NCBI GenBank assembly: GCA_023014335.1
Contig: JAECYW010000010.1
Coordinates: 1,612,001 to 1,676,000 of the forward strand
Direction of reading: 5' to 3'
Source of the DNA: Galerina marginata
Taxonomy: Eukaryota > Basidiomycota > Agaricomycetes > Agaricales > Galerinaceae
Length of the DNA: 64,000 nt
Shown here piece after piece: positions 1 through 9,663 of this stretch. Made by a program: the position numbers and the translations under genes. The stretch's first letter is position 1. The number at the start of each line of letters is the position of its first letter. The notes beneath the pieces are model-generated. The model did no database searches, was not told the DNA's origin, and saw only the letters and a program-made list of their open reading frames with translations.

Positions 1-48
1 TCATTATCGCGGTCATCTGTAATCTAATCAGTCTCTCTTCCCCTTACC

Positions 49-1487
49 ATGGCTCGTACTAGAGAGAGACGGCGGCGCAGAGCTGCACTACAGTTGAAAG
101 GAATGCAGAAGGGTCCGACACCACTTGAAATCACGGCCATTCTTCTGATGGCTGATGCAGAAACCGATGATGAGCAAATTGTCTCGCTTTTGTTTCTACG
201 ATTTGCTATCGAGGATAAGCGCGCTCGCCGTCAGCAAGGGGGTAGGTTTGGAAGACGAGGCCCTTATGACAGAAAAAAATCCAAAGACTTTTTTGATCTA
301 CTGCTCAATGATTTTTCTGATAGGTGGTTTAAGGAGTGGATGCGGTACGAGAGTTCATGCGCTATCATTGGAAAGTTTGTTTACTGAAAGCTTAACAACT
401 TAAGGATGGACCGTGAAACCTTCTGGCATCTTCACGATCTCATTTGCGATGATCCGCGATTTATTTCAAAGGGGAAAAAACCGCAACGTCCAGTCAAGCA
501 CCAACTTTCAGCATTTCTTATACGAGCAGGAGCTGAAAGCGCAGTTAAGACAGCCAGTGTTCTCTCCATGTCAGAGGGGAGTACCTATGACTGCAACAAG
601 CGGGTCACAAATGCGATTCGTGCCCTGCGACAGTACCATTTGGCGTGGCCAGGTGAACACCGGCGTGATTTCATTTCTGACGTCCTAGCAGAGGCAGGAT
701 TTCCAGGTTGCATTGGGATGGGTGATGCTACCTATATTCATCTCATTGATAAGCCCGTTGTGAATCCTTGGGCATATTATTGTCATAAAAAATTCTATGC
801 GGTAATCTTCTTCTACGCATACCTCATAATAATCAGCTCATCACAATTTTCAGCTTGCAGTTCAGGCAACGGTTGACCATCGTGCAATTTTCACTTCTTA
901 TGACTTTGGATGGCCAGGTTCTGTTCAGGACAGTCGCATTTTTCGGAACTCTCACTTGTGGCGCAACCGTGATCAGTACTTCAAAAAAGACGAATACATT
1001 CTCGTGGACAAAGGTCAACCTGTCTTTGTTGCCTTTTTGTCAAGTTGCTCACAGCAGTTTAGGCTATCCATTAACTGCTTTCTCTATCCGTCCTTTCCAT
1101 CTTCATGACCTCACCAACAATCCAGACGAAGTTTCACGTCGTAAACGATGGAACAGGCAGCTTTCATCTGTGCGAATTTTTGTTGAACATGCATTTGGCC
1201 GACTCAAAGGTCGCTTTCCCATCTTGCGCTTCATGCCTGGCCGAAACACCATCAAAATGCAGAAGACAATCGAGGCACTAATGATTCTCCACAATATCAT
1301 GGAGGAACGTGGTGATGATCCAACTACAATTGCGGGCTACAATGGTCGGGAGGACAGCGACGTTGCAGGAGTTTTAGGTGAACAACAGCAGGCTTTTCAA
1401 ATTGAGGACAATGGTGAAAACGACGAGTTATATCAACAGGGATTGTACCGACGAAAGCTCCTAGTTAGTCACATGGACGAAATATAA
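49..1487 (+). CDS. PIF/Harbinger (HARBI1-like) DDE transposase
   Basis: Encodes the nuclease that cuts and integrates a PIF/Harbinger transposon. Four exons join in frame at 49-344, 405-801, 854-1013 and 1063-1487, giving 425 residues; the introns are 60, 52 and 49 bp with GT-AG ends. The DDE_Tnp_4 triad is complete: the first Asp in GMGDATYI, the second in GSVQDSRIF, and the Glu in RIFVEHAFGRLKGRF, with the usual VDKGYPL block between. The basic amino end (RERRRRRAALQ) and 425-residue length fit the family. The first in-frame ATG was taken as start; it lies just after the window edge, so an upstream exon is possible. No frameshift or stop was found, so the protein looks potentially active. 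It pairs with the Myb-like gene at 1644-3567. Confidence 0.9.
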
Positions 1488-1643
1488 ACGAATGTAGTGA
1501 TTATAAGAAAATTTACTATCCAAAGAGGGTATTCTGTTCGCTAGAACAAGGAAGCATATGAAGATTATAAGGACTGTTACTGTCAAACCACAAAGAAAAC
1601 AGAATAGAAAGGGGACAGAATGGAAAGATTAATAGGGGAAAGA

Positions 1644-3567
1644 TTAGATGTCAGAGAAATGCTTAGCAAGTAAAGATTCGCCCATCTCCCGCACTTTCGG
1701 ATTGGTACTCTCGCACATAAGTTGGATCTTTTTTATGTTATCCCAATCCTCCTGTTGCTTCGCTCTCTTCCTCCGCTCCTGGAACTCTTCCTCTTCACGT
1801 TCCTCGCGTCTGCGTGCAAGATCAAGTTGAGCCTTTGCAACCGTCGCACCATCCTGAGCCTTCTGCTTCATGGTTTCAAGAGCGGTCTCGAGCAGCTTCT
1901 CCGTTTTGACTCCATCAAGAGCTTCGTCGGAGGAGCTTCGACGGAGGCGCTTCTTCCTACGGCTTTTGTCTTCGTCGTCGCTAACCTCAAGCTCGTCATC
2001 TGACATAGGAGCACTCGAGTTAAAGTCGCGATTTCTAACGACGCTCGGGTCATCGCGTGCACTGGAAAACACAAGAACTTGTTAAGCAGGCGGCCAAATA
2101 CGCAAATAAAAAACTTTACACTTTGTTGATTAGCTTATAAACCTCGGAATCTTTGAATTTCTCGAGTACGTCGAGTGAGAATTGATTGCGACCAACGTTG
2201 GCTCGCCCCTTTTTGCGTTTACCATCAGGTGTTGTCGGTTCATCGGAATCACCCTCGTTAGCAGCATTGTGCCGGTCGTAATCCCCATCACCGCCACCCG
2301 TGTGTTCTTCAAGCTCACGTACTGCCTTATACTTTGCCCAGGCATTGTTGGTCCAGTAGCCTGACAGGGTCTCGGGGGAAAACAAGCCATGAAATACTTT
2401 TTGCGACAACTTAAGAATGTATTAGACAGGCAATGAAAAACTGGGGACGACACAACAACTCACAGTAACCCAATGAACACCTTGTTTTAGCTTAAAATCC
2501 TTCCACCGACATGCATCAGTAATCCACTGGACAGCCTTGATATGATCCTCGCTTGTCATTTGCCTCCGACTTTTGCTATCTTTCTCCGTTTTGGGGGGCT
2601 TCAGTTCAGCATCGTTGGCTCGCCCCTTTTTGCGTTTACCATCAGGTGTTGTCGGTTCATCGGAATCACCCTCGTTAGCAGCATTGTGCCGGTCGTAATC
2701 CCCATCACCGCCACCTGTGTGTTCTTCAAGCTCACGTACTGCCTTATACTTTGCCCAGGCATTGTTGGTCCAGTAGCCTGACAGGGTCTCGGGGGAAAAC
2801 AAGCCATGAAATACTTTTTGCGACAACTTAAGAATGTATTAGACAGGCAATGAAAAACTGGGGACGACACAACAACTCACAGTAACCCAATGAACACCTT
2901 GTTTTAGCTTAAAATCCTTCCACCGACATGCATCAGTAATCCACTGGACAGCCTTGATATGATCCTCGCTTGTCATTTGCCTCCGACTTTTGCTATCTTT
3001 CTCCGTTTTGGGGGGCTTCAGTTCAGCATCCTTCAGCTTTTTCGCGTCGAGCTTTTTGATCTCGGTGTCGGATTCACCCTCGCCGCGTCGCGTGAGGATA
3101 CCAGATTTACTACCTGCGCCTTTCCTAGGCTTCGCCGCACTTTTTTGAGCCTTACCTGCAACAGGCGTATCGGGGATAGTATTCTCCTTCCCGAGGTCCT
3201 TTTGTGGCAAAGGCGCGTCAGATTGAGTGCCAGGAGGAGCTTGGATGCTGGGAGTAGAGGGCAGGGAGAGGCGCTGCCCGACATGCACTGGCAAGTATGG
3301 GTTATTATGAAAGGACGCGCCTGGAGTCCGAATAGACGTAAAGGGTGCTTGTGGGAAGGGAGCCCATGGATAGTGGGGAGCAGAAGCGCGTTGATGCTCA
3401 GAAATGCGGCTCAGAGCTGCAGCTTGAGCTAAGTTTACGCTGACAGCCTGAGAACTACCGCGGTTCTGAGCCGGCAGGTTAACGTGATTGACAGGCGCCT
3501 GGCCTGGTGCGTCCTGTTGTTCATAACCAGATCCAAAATTCCAGTTGAATTGCGGGTCGTTGTACAT
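1644..3567 (-). CDS. Harbinger partner protein, Myb/SANT-like, with duplicated domain
   Basis: Likely the DNA-binding second protein of the Harbinger element, which in this family brings the transposase to the terminal repeats and the nucleus. Exons at 3567-2881, 2826-2464, 2409-2120 and 2061-1644 join in frame to 585 residues (introns 54, 54 and 58 bp). The order is: a low-complexity Pro/Gln-rich amino half; a Lys-rich linker; a Myb-like module (MTSEDHIKAVQWITDACRW, then FSPETLSGYWTNNAWAKYKA across an intron); an acidic tail with the basic patch GKRKKGRAN; the same module repeated almost exactly; then a Lys/Arg-rich segment (SRRKKRLRRSSS) and a Glu/Arg coiled coil at the carboxyl end. An alternative ATG lies at 3612. 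The repeat comes from a 417-bp duplication described separately. The Myb assignment is by architecture and context rather than a strong motif. Confidence 0.75.
2196..3029. repeat. 417-bp tandem duplication inside the Myb-like gene
   Basis: The stretch 2196-2612 is repeated head to tail at 2613-3029. The only difference I see is one base in an HTGGG codon run (ACG versus ACA, synonymous). The unit contains a whole 54-bp intron plus parts of both flanking exons, and its length is a multiple of three, so the protein stays open and gains a second copy of the domain. Confidence 0.92.
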
Positions 3568-3648
3568 TTGGAGGTCAGAACGCGTGTCGGTAATGACGCG
3601 TAGTAGAAGCAATCAACAAACGCGCTGCAAAACGCGGTGCGGCGGTTG

Positions 3649-5078
3649 ATGCCGACATTCATACTCAGTGGAACTCAGTCAAAACTCCGTGGCATGAAAG
3701 AGGTGTTCGTTCCACATGGTCCCTCGACCAAACAATCCTCGTTGCTAAGTGGTTGCTACGGACAAAAAAACGAGAGTTTAGAATTGAGGACCACTAGTAC
3801 CTGTCGAGTCGATCTGCACTGTCCTAGACTGCACGTCCGACGAATTCCTGGAATTCTATGACAATGACCATCTCACGGCCTGTGCTGTTTCTGAGAGCAT
3901 CATAGACCGCCACCGCAACAGGCTACGTGCAGCTGACCACAGATACCACCTCGATGCTCTCTTGTCAGCCATGCTGATGCACGCGCCGGAACCCTCTGGT
4001 CGGCGGTATGTTGCAGTCGCTCTCTACTTTGCGCATCGCAAAGGGAAAGAGATTGTGGTCGACCTTGCAAGGGCATGGTTAGAGCACCTTTTCCTCCCTA
4101 GTCAGTTCCTCAAATAATATTCTCCTGCCGTCCTCTCATCCTAGACCTTTCAGTGATGTTCTGCTCTATGCCCACAGAATCTGAACCAACCAGCTGGAAC
4201 GAGCCTACCATTGAGACCACCGTACAACATAGCGAGCCTTCCAGTCAGTCAAAGTACAAGGATCTGAGAGCAAAAGTGGGTGTGAGCCTGGTTTTCTCTA
4301 TTTTTCTCAATAATGGCTGTCAGGTCGCCGCCCGCGAGTCCTACCACTGTGCGATCACCAACACATTTGACGAAGCCCGTGTGAGAACCCTCGAAGACAA
4401 CGGTGAGGTACAGGCGATTCCAAATCTGGCGCAACGTCAGATGCGAGCTGCACCAATCCTTCCACTAGCCTTCACTGACCTCAATAGAAGAGGTACCATT
4501 AACCCAGAAATTGTGAGCTATGTTAGTTCCCATATTGCTCGTTAATTAATCGTTTTTTGACACAGAAAGATGTGGCCCTTACCTGGGACATGCTGCAGTC
4601 CTGGACACAAATTGACGTCCAGGAACTTGCAAAACATGGCATCCTCTCTCCCGAAAACGCCATCTACATGACACTGGATGAGTACTACTCCTTTGGGCAA
4701 TTCAGATTTTATCTGGATAAAGAAACGGTTAGTCACTATCATGGTTTATCTCTCATTGTTCATCACACACCTTAGTTCCCAGATGCACCAAACAAGTATT
4801 TGGCACGGATAACTCGAAGCTCCTTCAGATTAAGTGACGGACGCGATTCATCGGAGGTCGAGTTCAGAACTCTGATGCAACCAACTACCAACCCTCCTAA
4901 CCCCAAGTTCCTCAAAGTCCATGCCGCTTTCGCCCGGGTTTTGAATCTCAGTGGTGCTGCCAAATACTTTGGCCAGGTTGCAACGAACGCTGAACACAAT
5001 GGAACTCTGCTCCCAAATGGAGAGACAGATTTTGGATTGATTCTGTCATCCAAACTGGCGCTTTCACTACATTCATAG
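3649..5078 (+). CDS. HNH_2-type nuclease-fold protein, histidines lost
   Basis: Belongs to a family common in mushroom genomes with an HNH_2 fold. Six exons (3649-3748, 3798-4100, 4154-4275, 4324-4512, 4566-4727, 4776-5078) join in frame to 392 residues; introns are 48-53 bp. Residues about 135-200 form an amino-terminal helical region, followed by the core: YHCAITNTF (the C.ITG-like start), then API LPLAF where the family normally has AHI-P, the block TWDMLQSWTQIDV, and SPENAIYMTLDEYYSFGQF where the last histidine position (DEH) is DEY. The central Asn is kept. Loss of both His suggests it no longer cuts DNA. The start could instead be the ATG at 3694. Its start lies about 80 bases from the divergent transposon gene, so its promoter may be shared with or truncated by that insertion. 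Confidence 0.7.
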
Positions 5079-5176
5079 GCAGGGTCACGTTCAGTCGGAT
5101 TTTGTACATGAAATTGCTGATTATTAAACGTCAGACGTGCGATGTGTGGCCAGAGGGTGAATACAAATTTAACTTG

Positions 5177-7067
5177 TCACATGAATCTGTCGTCTGGCCC
5201 CAGTCGACCAAGAAAATGGTCGGCTAGTGAAATTTCAAGGCGATTACGGATATCTTGTGCCCGGTTGATGCAATAACTAGGACACTGATGTGCGTTTTGA
5301 ATCATGGCATCTATAACACCTAAAGGGTCGAGAACGGGCGAATTTTCACGGCGTTCGCCCCACATTCCTCGCCATAGTGTTCCACAAGGTCCATTGGAAG
5401 GATTTCCAGGATTGCGTCGCAGTCTATCCCAATATAACGAGAGCGAGCAGAAACCACGATACAGGCGAACTGATTGCGCTGGGCTCAGATCAGTTTCTGG
5501 GAAGGAGGCGGCGGTTGAGTTATCGAGTACTTCAGGTCTCATTCGCAGCATTTGGTTATAGTAAACTTGTCCTTGGAAATGGCGGAGGTTGACGCTTTCC
5601 GAGAAGTCTAAGGCCTCTTTTGAGGAGAGGGTCGTGTTCATCTTCGAGGACGTTCCGTATTTCGAGAGTCCGAACTGCCGCCGATCCGCCAGTCCGCCAG
5701 TCCGCCCAGCTCACTTATCCCATCCATCACGTTGCCCCCACTTCTAGCCTCCTTTACGGCGCCCGCTTAGCCAAAGGTTTCACGCCGTGTACTGTCTACT
5801 ATGTATAGTGTAATAGGATGGATCACTAACACGCTTCTTATGAGGGTATGAAATGTTAATTGGCTAGAAACCCTGCCGCCTGCCTTGCATTGACAGGTAA
5901 ATGAGCTCGTTGTTGCAAGAAGCACACTGCTAGCATTAAACCAAGGTACCAACAGAATTTTTGTGTATTTTTATCGAAGGCGGGACCCACCTTCAGCTTT
6001 CGAGACGGAGGCGAAATCCCATCGGGAGGTGATTAAACCTCAAAAATATAATTTTCACCACTTCTAATCTGGGCGGTGTAGGCACATGCTGGTTTGGGAC
6101 TACAGATTGATGCTATTCAACAGATACTGATGAATACAGAGCAATAGACACGAGCAGGCGGGCAGGGGGCGCGAGGCGCGTCCAAATTCGGAGACGCGCG
6201 CTGATCAGGCGATATACCATTTTTGGAATATTTGTCAGCCACGTGCAGGCTTAGGCGGACAGGCGGATTGGCGGCGGTTCGGACTCTCGAATTTCGGAAC
6301 CTTCTGTCATCTTCAACCGATCCAGCCAGGCCGCGCAGACGTGCGACTTTAGCTTGGAGTTTTCTCTAATAGTCGCTATGGTAAGCAGGCGTTTGTACTC
6401 CAAGATCGAGCACCTCTGTCGGAACACGCCGCGTGCATCTTGATGGCTGCAGAAAGTCGTCACGACACCGCAGATCCATTCTTCGTACTCCAGAAATTGG
6501 TATTTGTTCGCCATGTAGAAAACGGATATTAATTGGCGGATGTTGACACTGGACAGATCGCGTTGCTCTAGTATAGTGTTAGGACTGAGTTCATAGGTTA
6601 ATGTGACGGGAGCAGGGAGGTGTCATTATTATTCGCAATATGAAAGAATGCCTGTCACTCACGACGCGTTCAATGCCCAGCATAACGCGCGAAAATCGTC
6701 GGCTTTGTCTTGAAGAACGAGAGGATCGTTGTCTGAAAGTGATTGACTGGCATTTGACGCGTTCAAAGGGATACCGAACATGTCCCTGAAAACGGTCGAA
6801 CCCCTGACGAGCAGAAAGCGAGATATCTGGCATATTGATCAATATGTCGTCAGGAAAAGCAGTGACGCGTCTTTTCACGAGCTTTCGCGCTTGGAAAATA
6901 AGCACCTTGAAGAGGGTATTTTCCACAAGGATAACACAGTCGCCGTCCTCTTGATAATAACGTGGGTCGCGTATCCGTTCTGGAATTAGATTTGTTAGCT
7001 CGTCACCCGGTTCCGGGCTCCTTGGGCGTCTTTGAGGAATTTGACTTCTGTCGTGGTTGCTGTCCAT
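5177..7067 (-). pseudogene. BTB/POZ-domain gene disrupted by a MITE
   Basis: Paralogue of the BTB gene at 7551-8812. Exons: 7067-6906 (DGDCVILVENTLFK, start of the BTB fold), 6826-6663 (FLLVRGSTVFRDMFG, ADDFRALCWALNAS), then 6548 down to 6307, where the reading frame runs into an inserted element (5646-6306). The frame resumes at 5645 with NTTLSSKEALDF and ends at 5177 (LADHFLGRLG). Removing the insert and one copy of the 8-bp target duplication restores 342 codons that line up with the paralogue (DRLK-MNTTLSSK). As it stands the transcript reads into the insert and stops after about 20 extra codons. Fungal BTB proteins of this kind probably act as Cul3 adaptors or in transcription, but no function is shown. 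Unless the MITE is spliced out, the gene is inactive. Confidence 0.85.
5638..6314. mobile_element. 661-bp MITE with 8-bp TSD, inserted in BTB gene
   Basis: The element spans 5646-6306. It is flanked by a perfect 8-bp direct repeat TCATCTTC (5638-5645 and 6307-6314). The ends are imperfect inverted repeats of about 50 bp; the shared core is TTCGAGAGTCCGAAC followed by CCGCC-ATCCGCC blocks, with the reverse complement at about 6250-6296. There is no open frame longer than about 60 codons inside, so it is non-autonomous. An 8-bp duplication points to the hAT superfamily (or a relative); a transposase source is not in the window. Confidence 0.85.
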
Positions 7068-7550
7068 AGGTGAGAGACAAGGCAGAATATAATCGAGGCA
7101 GGGGGACTGAAATTGAACGTTGAACGTTGAACGTTGAACCTTCAAGTTGGCTGAGGAAAGCTCAGGGTCAAGGCAGGAAGAAATTAGGTAAGCGATTCCA
7201 CACGGACCGTATTTCTCGACGGGTCGTGTCGAATTTTGGCTTGCTTGTGTAAGGTATAGAATTAAACGGTTAGACCGACGGTGGGATTACATGACCCGTA
7301 GACTAGAAATTTGCCGCTTGGTGGGGGGGAAATGAGTTGGGCGCTAATGTACACAAAATTACGGTATATCGAATTTTCCGCCCTTGTTTTCCCAGCGCCT
7401 AAGACAGCAGAGTCAGATAGACCTGGCTCGGGACATAATTGCTCGCTTTGAGAAGAACTAAAATCAAAATAAGATAGATATAAGTCGAGAAAGACGCGTG
7501 GCATAAGAGGGCCTACCAAATATATGTCTGGTAGGATCGCCTACTGTTCA
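7068..7550. other. Intergenic, between two BTB genes
   Basis: No gene is supported. The proximal part is the 5' region of the disrupted BTB gene and includes a short heptamer repeat (7113-7139). The distal part lies just downstream of the second BTB gene, on the same strand. Confidence 0.6.
7113..7139. repeat. TTGAACG heptamer x3.9
   Basis: Three exact copies of TTGAACG and a partial fourth lie in the presumed 5' leader of the BTB gene that starts at 7067. An in-frame ATG at 7145 would translate it, but alignment of the two BTB amino ends favours 7067. Confidence 0.9.
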
Positions 7551-8812
7551 CTAAGCGCTATTTTGCGCTACAGGGCCGAGGAAATGGTCGGCTAGAGTTT
7601 TGGATAGACGGGCGCGGATTTCTTTTACTTGTTCTGTAATTATTGGAGATTTGCAGCGGCAGGTCGTGCGCGAATCTTGAAGAGCTCTAGACAATGCGTC
7701 TAAGGATTCCAAAGGATTCAGGATCTGAGGATTCCCGTATGGGAGCTGGAGTCCAGGCGCTGACTGTTGAACGATACCCAGGCTGGCGATCTTCCAAAAC
7801 TGTTGCCAGTTGCTTGCGCAGTGCTGTCCATGGCTATTTGGAGCGCCGAAAATGTGATCTGACGAAGTGTCTGGGGCAGGTCTGGGGCCAGATAAGAGAA
7901 GGCTCCAAAATGTCGATAAGGAGTGATACCCGCGATAGAGGCAGAGAATTTGCGGAATACTCCAGTCATTTTCATGCGGTCGGAGAGAAGTAGACCCAGC
8001 TAACGGGTCTGTTTTCATTCGTCGAATTTCGTTATAATATATTCTGCCTTGGAAGTCTCGGAGGGCGAGGCTAGTGGCGAAGTCCAGTGCGTCCTTGGAA
8101 GACAAAGAAACATTCTTCTTGAGCCGGTCAACCCATCCATCACAGATGTGTGTCCGAATTTTTGTATTTCCTTTTAGACAGGCCAGGGTGAGCAGGCACT
8201 TGTATTCGAGGATGGAGCATCTTTTGGTGTTTTGAAATGTGCCGCTTACACTTTCCCTGTTGCAGTGTCGTTCGAGCAGGGCTATGACCCATTTTTCGTA
8301 CTCTAGGAATTGATACTTGTTACTTATGAAGAGTATCGAGACCATTTTGCGGATGTCGATTCGGGCGGCGTCCTCTTGATCGACTATTTGTTGTGGTCTA
8401 CCACGCATGACCTCAGTCGCGATTCAAAGATGAAACAAAGAGACACACTGAGCGTTAAAGAGCCAACATAGAGCACGAAAGTCCGCCACAGTGTCTTGCA
8501 GCACCAGTGGGTCGTCCTTTGAAAGGGACTGAGCACCTGAGATGCCATCTTGGGGGAGGCTAAACATATCTCTGAAAACGGAGGAGCCTTTGGTGAGAAA
8601 GTATCGGGGTATCTGGAAGGATAATTCTATCGAAAGGCTTCAAACATTATTAACGACGAGTATTTTACCTTGAAAATCGTGTCCTCGACCCGTATAAAGC
8701 AATCTCCTTCATTCATATAATAGAGACCGTCGTTGATGGGCATCGTCTGGATGTCCGGCTGTGGGCTTCTGGCACGTTTTCGGGGGTTGTTATCGTCAGT
8801 AGCAGCGTTCAT
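7551..8812 (-). CDS. BTB/POZ-domain protein
   Basis: Exons 8812-8669, 8612-8447 and 8383-7551 join in frame to 380 residues (introns 56 and 63 bp). After a charged amino end with RKRARSP, the BTB fold begins at EGDCFIRVEDTIFK and continues with PRYFLTKGSSVFRDMF and VADFRALCWLFNA. The back part carries the ISNKYQFLEYEKW and CSILEYKCLLTLA blocks and ends LADHFLGPVAQNSA. This is the intact member of a tandem pair; the copy just downstream on the same strand (5177-7067) is broken by a MITE. Agaricomycetes have many such BTB genes, whose usual biochemical role is protein-protein contact, often in ubiquitin-ligase or transcription complexes; nothing here fixes the partner. Confidence 0.85.
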
Positions 8813-9663
8813 GAAGTATAACCTTCTCGTTTTCGACGGTAGATATTTGGACGTTAGGCGAGTTAGTAGGTGAGATGCTGGAAAGTACGTGATAACTCAG
8901 GCCAAGTCAAAGACGACAGAGTGGTCCGGACTGACGGCGGATCAAATTTTTGTGATGAACCCGGAACCGATCACAACACTTTATAACATACAAGCCTCAC
9001 CTCCAACTCACCTCCTTCCACTCACAGTCATGCATGTATTGCGCTCTTCGAGTACTTATGTCTTGCTTATGTCTCCCCCACTTTTTCTGCGACCTGCCGA
9101 TTGGAGTTTATCTATAGGTTTGATATCATGGTATGACTCGTTCTCAGGTTCTTTGGGTTCGCGCTTCCGAAGCCAGGAGTCATGGAGAACAGTGCCATGT
9201 GGATTTTCGAAATGTGTGGTACCCTAACACCAAACCAGGACGCGTAAGAATACGTGGGTCGGACCAGGGTCCCCGTCATCGAGAATAGATTATTTAGAGT
9301 AATGCGTCTGGTCGTTTGGACTGGTTTACATGGAGAATTGAGATATTTAGAAGTTGAAAATTCTACGTGAATGAAAGCCATCAATTTTTGCAGGCGAAAA
9401 AAATGATGTCTTTTGGAAGAGAACCACCATGATCGTGTAAATCAAGCCAGCGATGCGTCAGCAGTGGCGTGGGTCCTGTCTTTTCGATATGGATCGGGTT
9501 GGTCTTGACCACAACACTGCTATAAAACAATGAAACCCGAACCGGAATACATTCTACTTTGCTCTCTCTATTCTTAGAGGCGACTTGAGGCTACTCCTTG
9601 ACTTGATATCTATACCAAAGCCAGCCGCTCAGTAATTCTTCTCAAGACGTCGCATTTTAGGCC
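8813..9663. other. Intergenic divergent promoter region
   Basis: 851 bases between the divergent BTB gene (minus) and ABCC transporter (plus). Apart from a TATA-like box at 9521 I see no gene, repeat or RNA. A pyrimidine-rich CCTCACCTCC stretch occurs near 9000. Confidence 0.6.
9521..9527 (+). promoter_or_regulatory. TATA-like box of ABCC gene 1
   Basis: TATAAAA lies 137 bases upstream of the ATG at 9664, followed by a pyrimidine-rich leader. Confidence 0.4.

Larger units (their letters stand above)
1..3640. mobile_element. PIF/Harbinger DNA transposon (left end outside window)
   Basis: Two convergent genes, a DDE transposase (49-1487, plus) and a Myb-like DNA-binding partner (1644-3567, minus), form the standard two-gene PIF/Harbinger architecture. 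Only 156 bases separate their stop codons. The left terminal inverted repeat is not in the window, since only 48 bases precede the transposase start, so I cannot match the right terminus. That terminus must lie between the partner gene start (3567) and the neighbouring HNH gene, whose first possible ATG is at 3649. The right boundary given is therefore an estimate. Harbinger elements normally make 3-bp target duplications, which could not be tested here. Confidence 0.75.
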
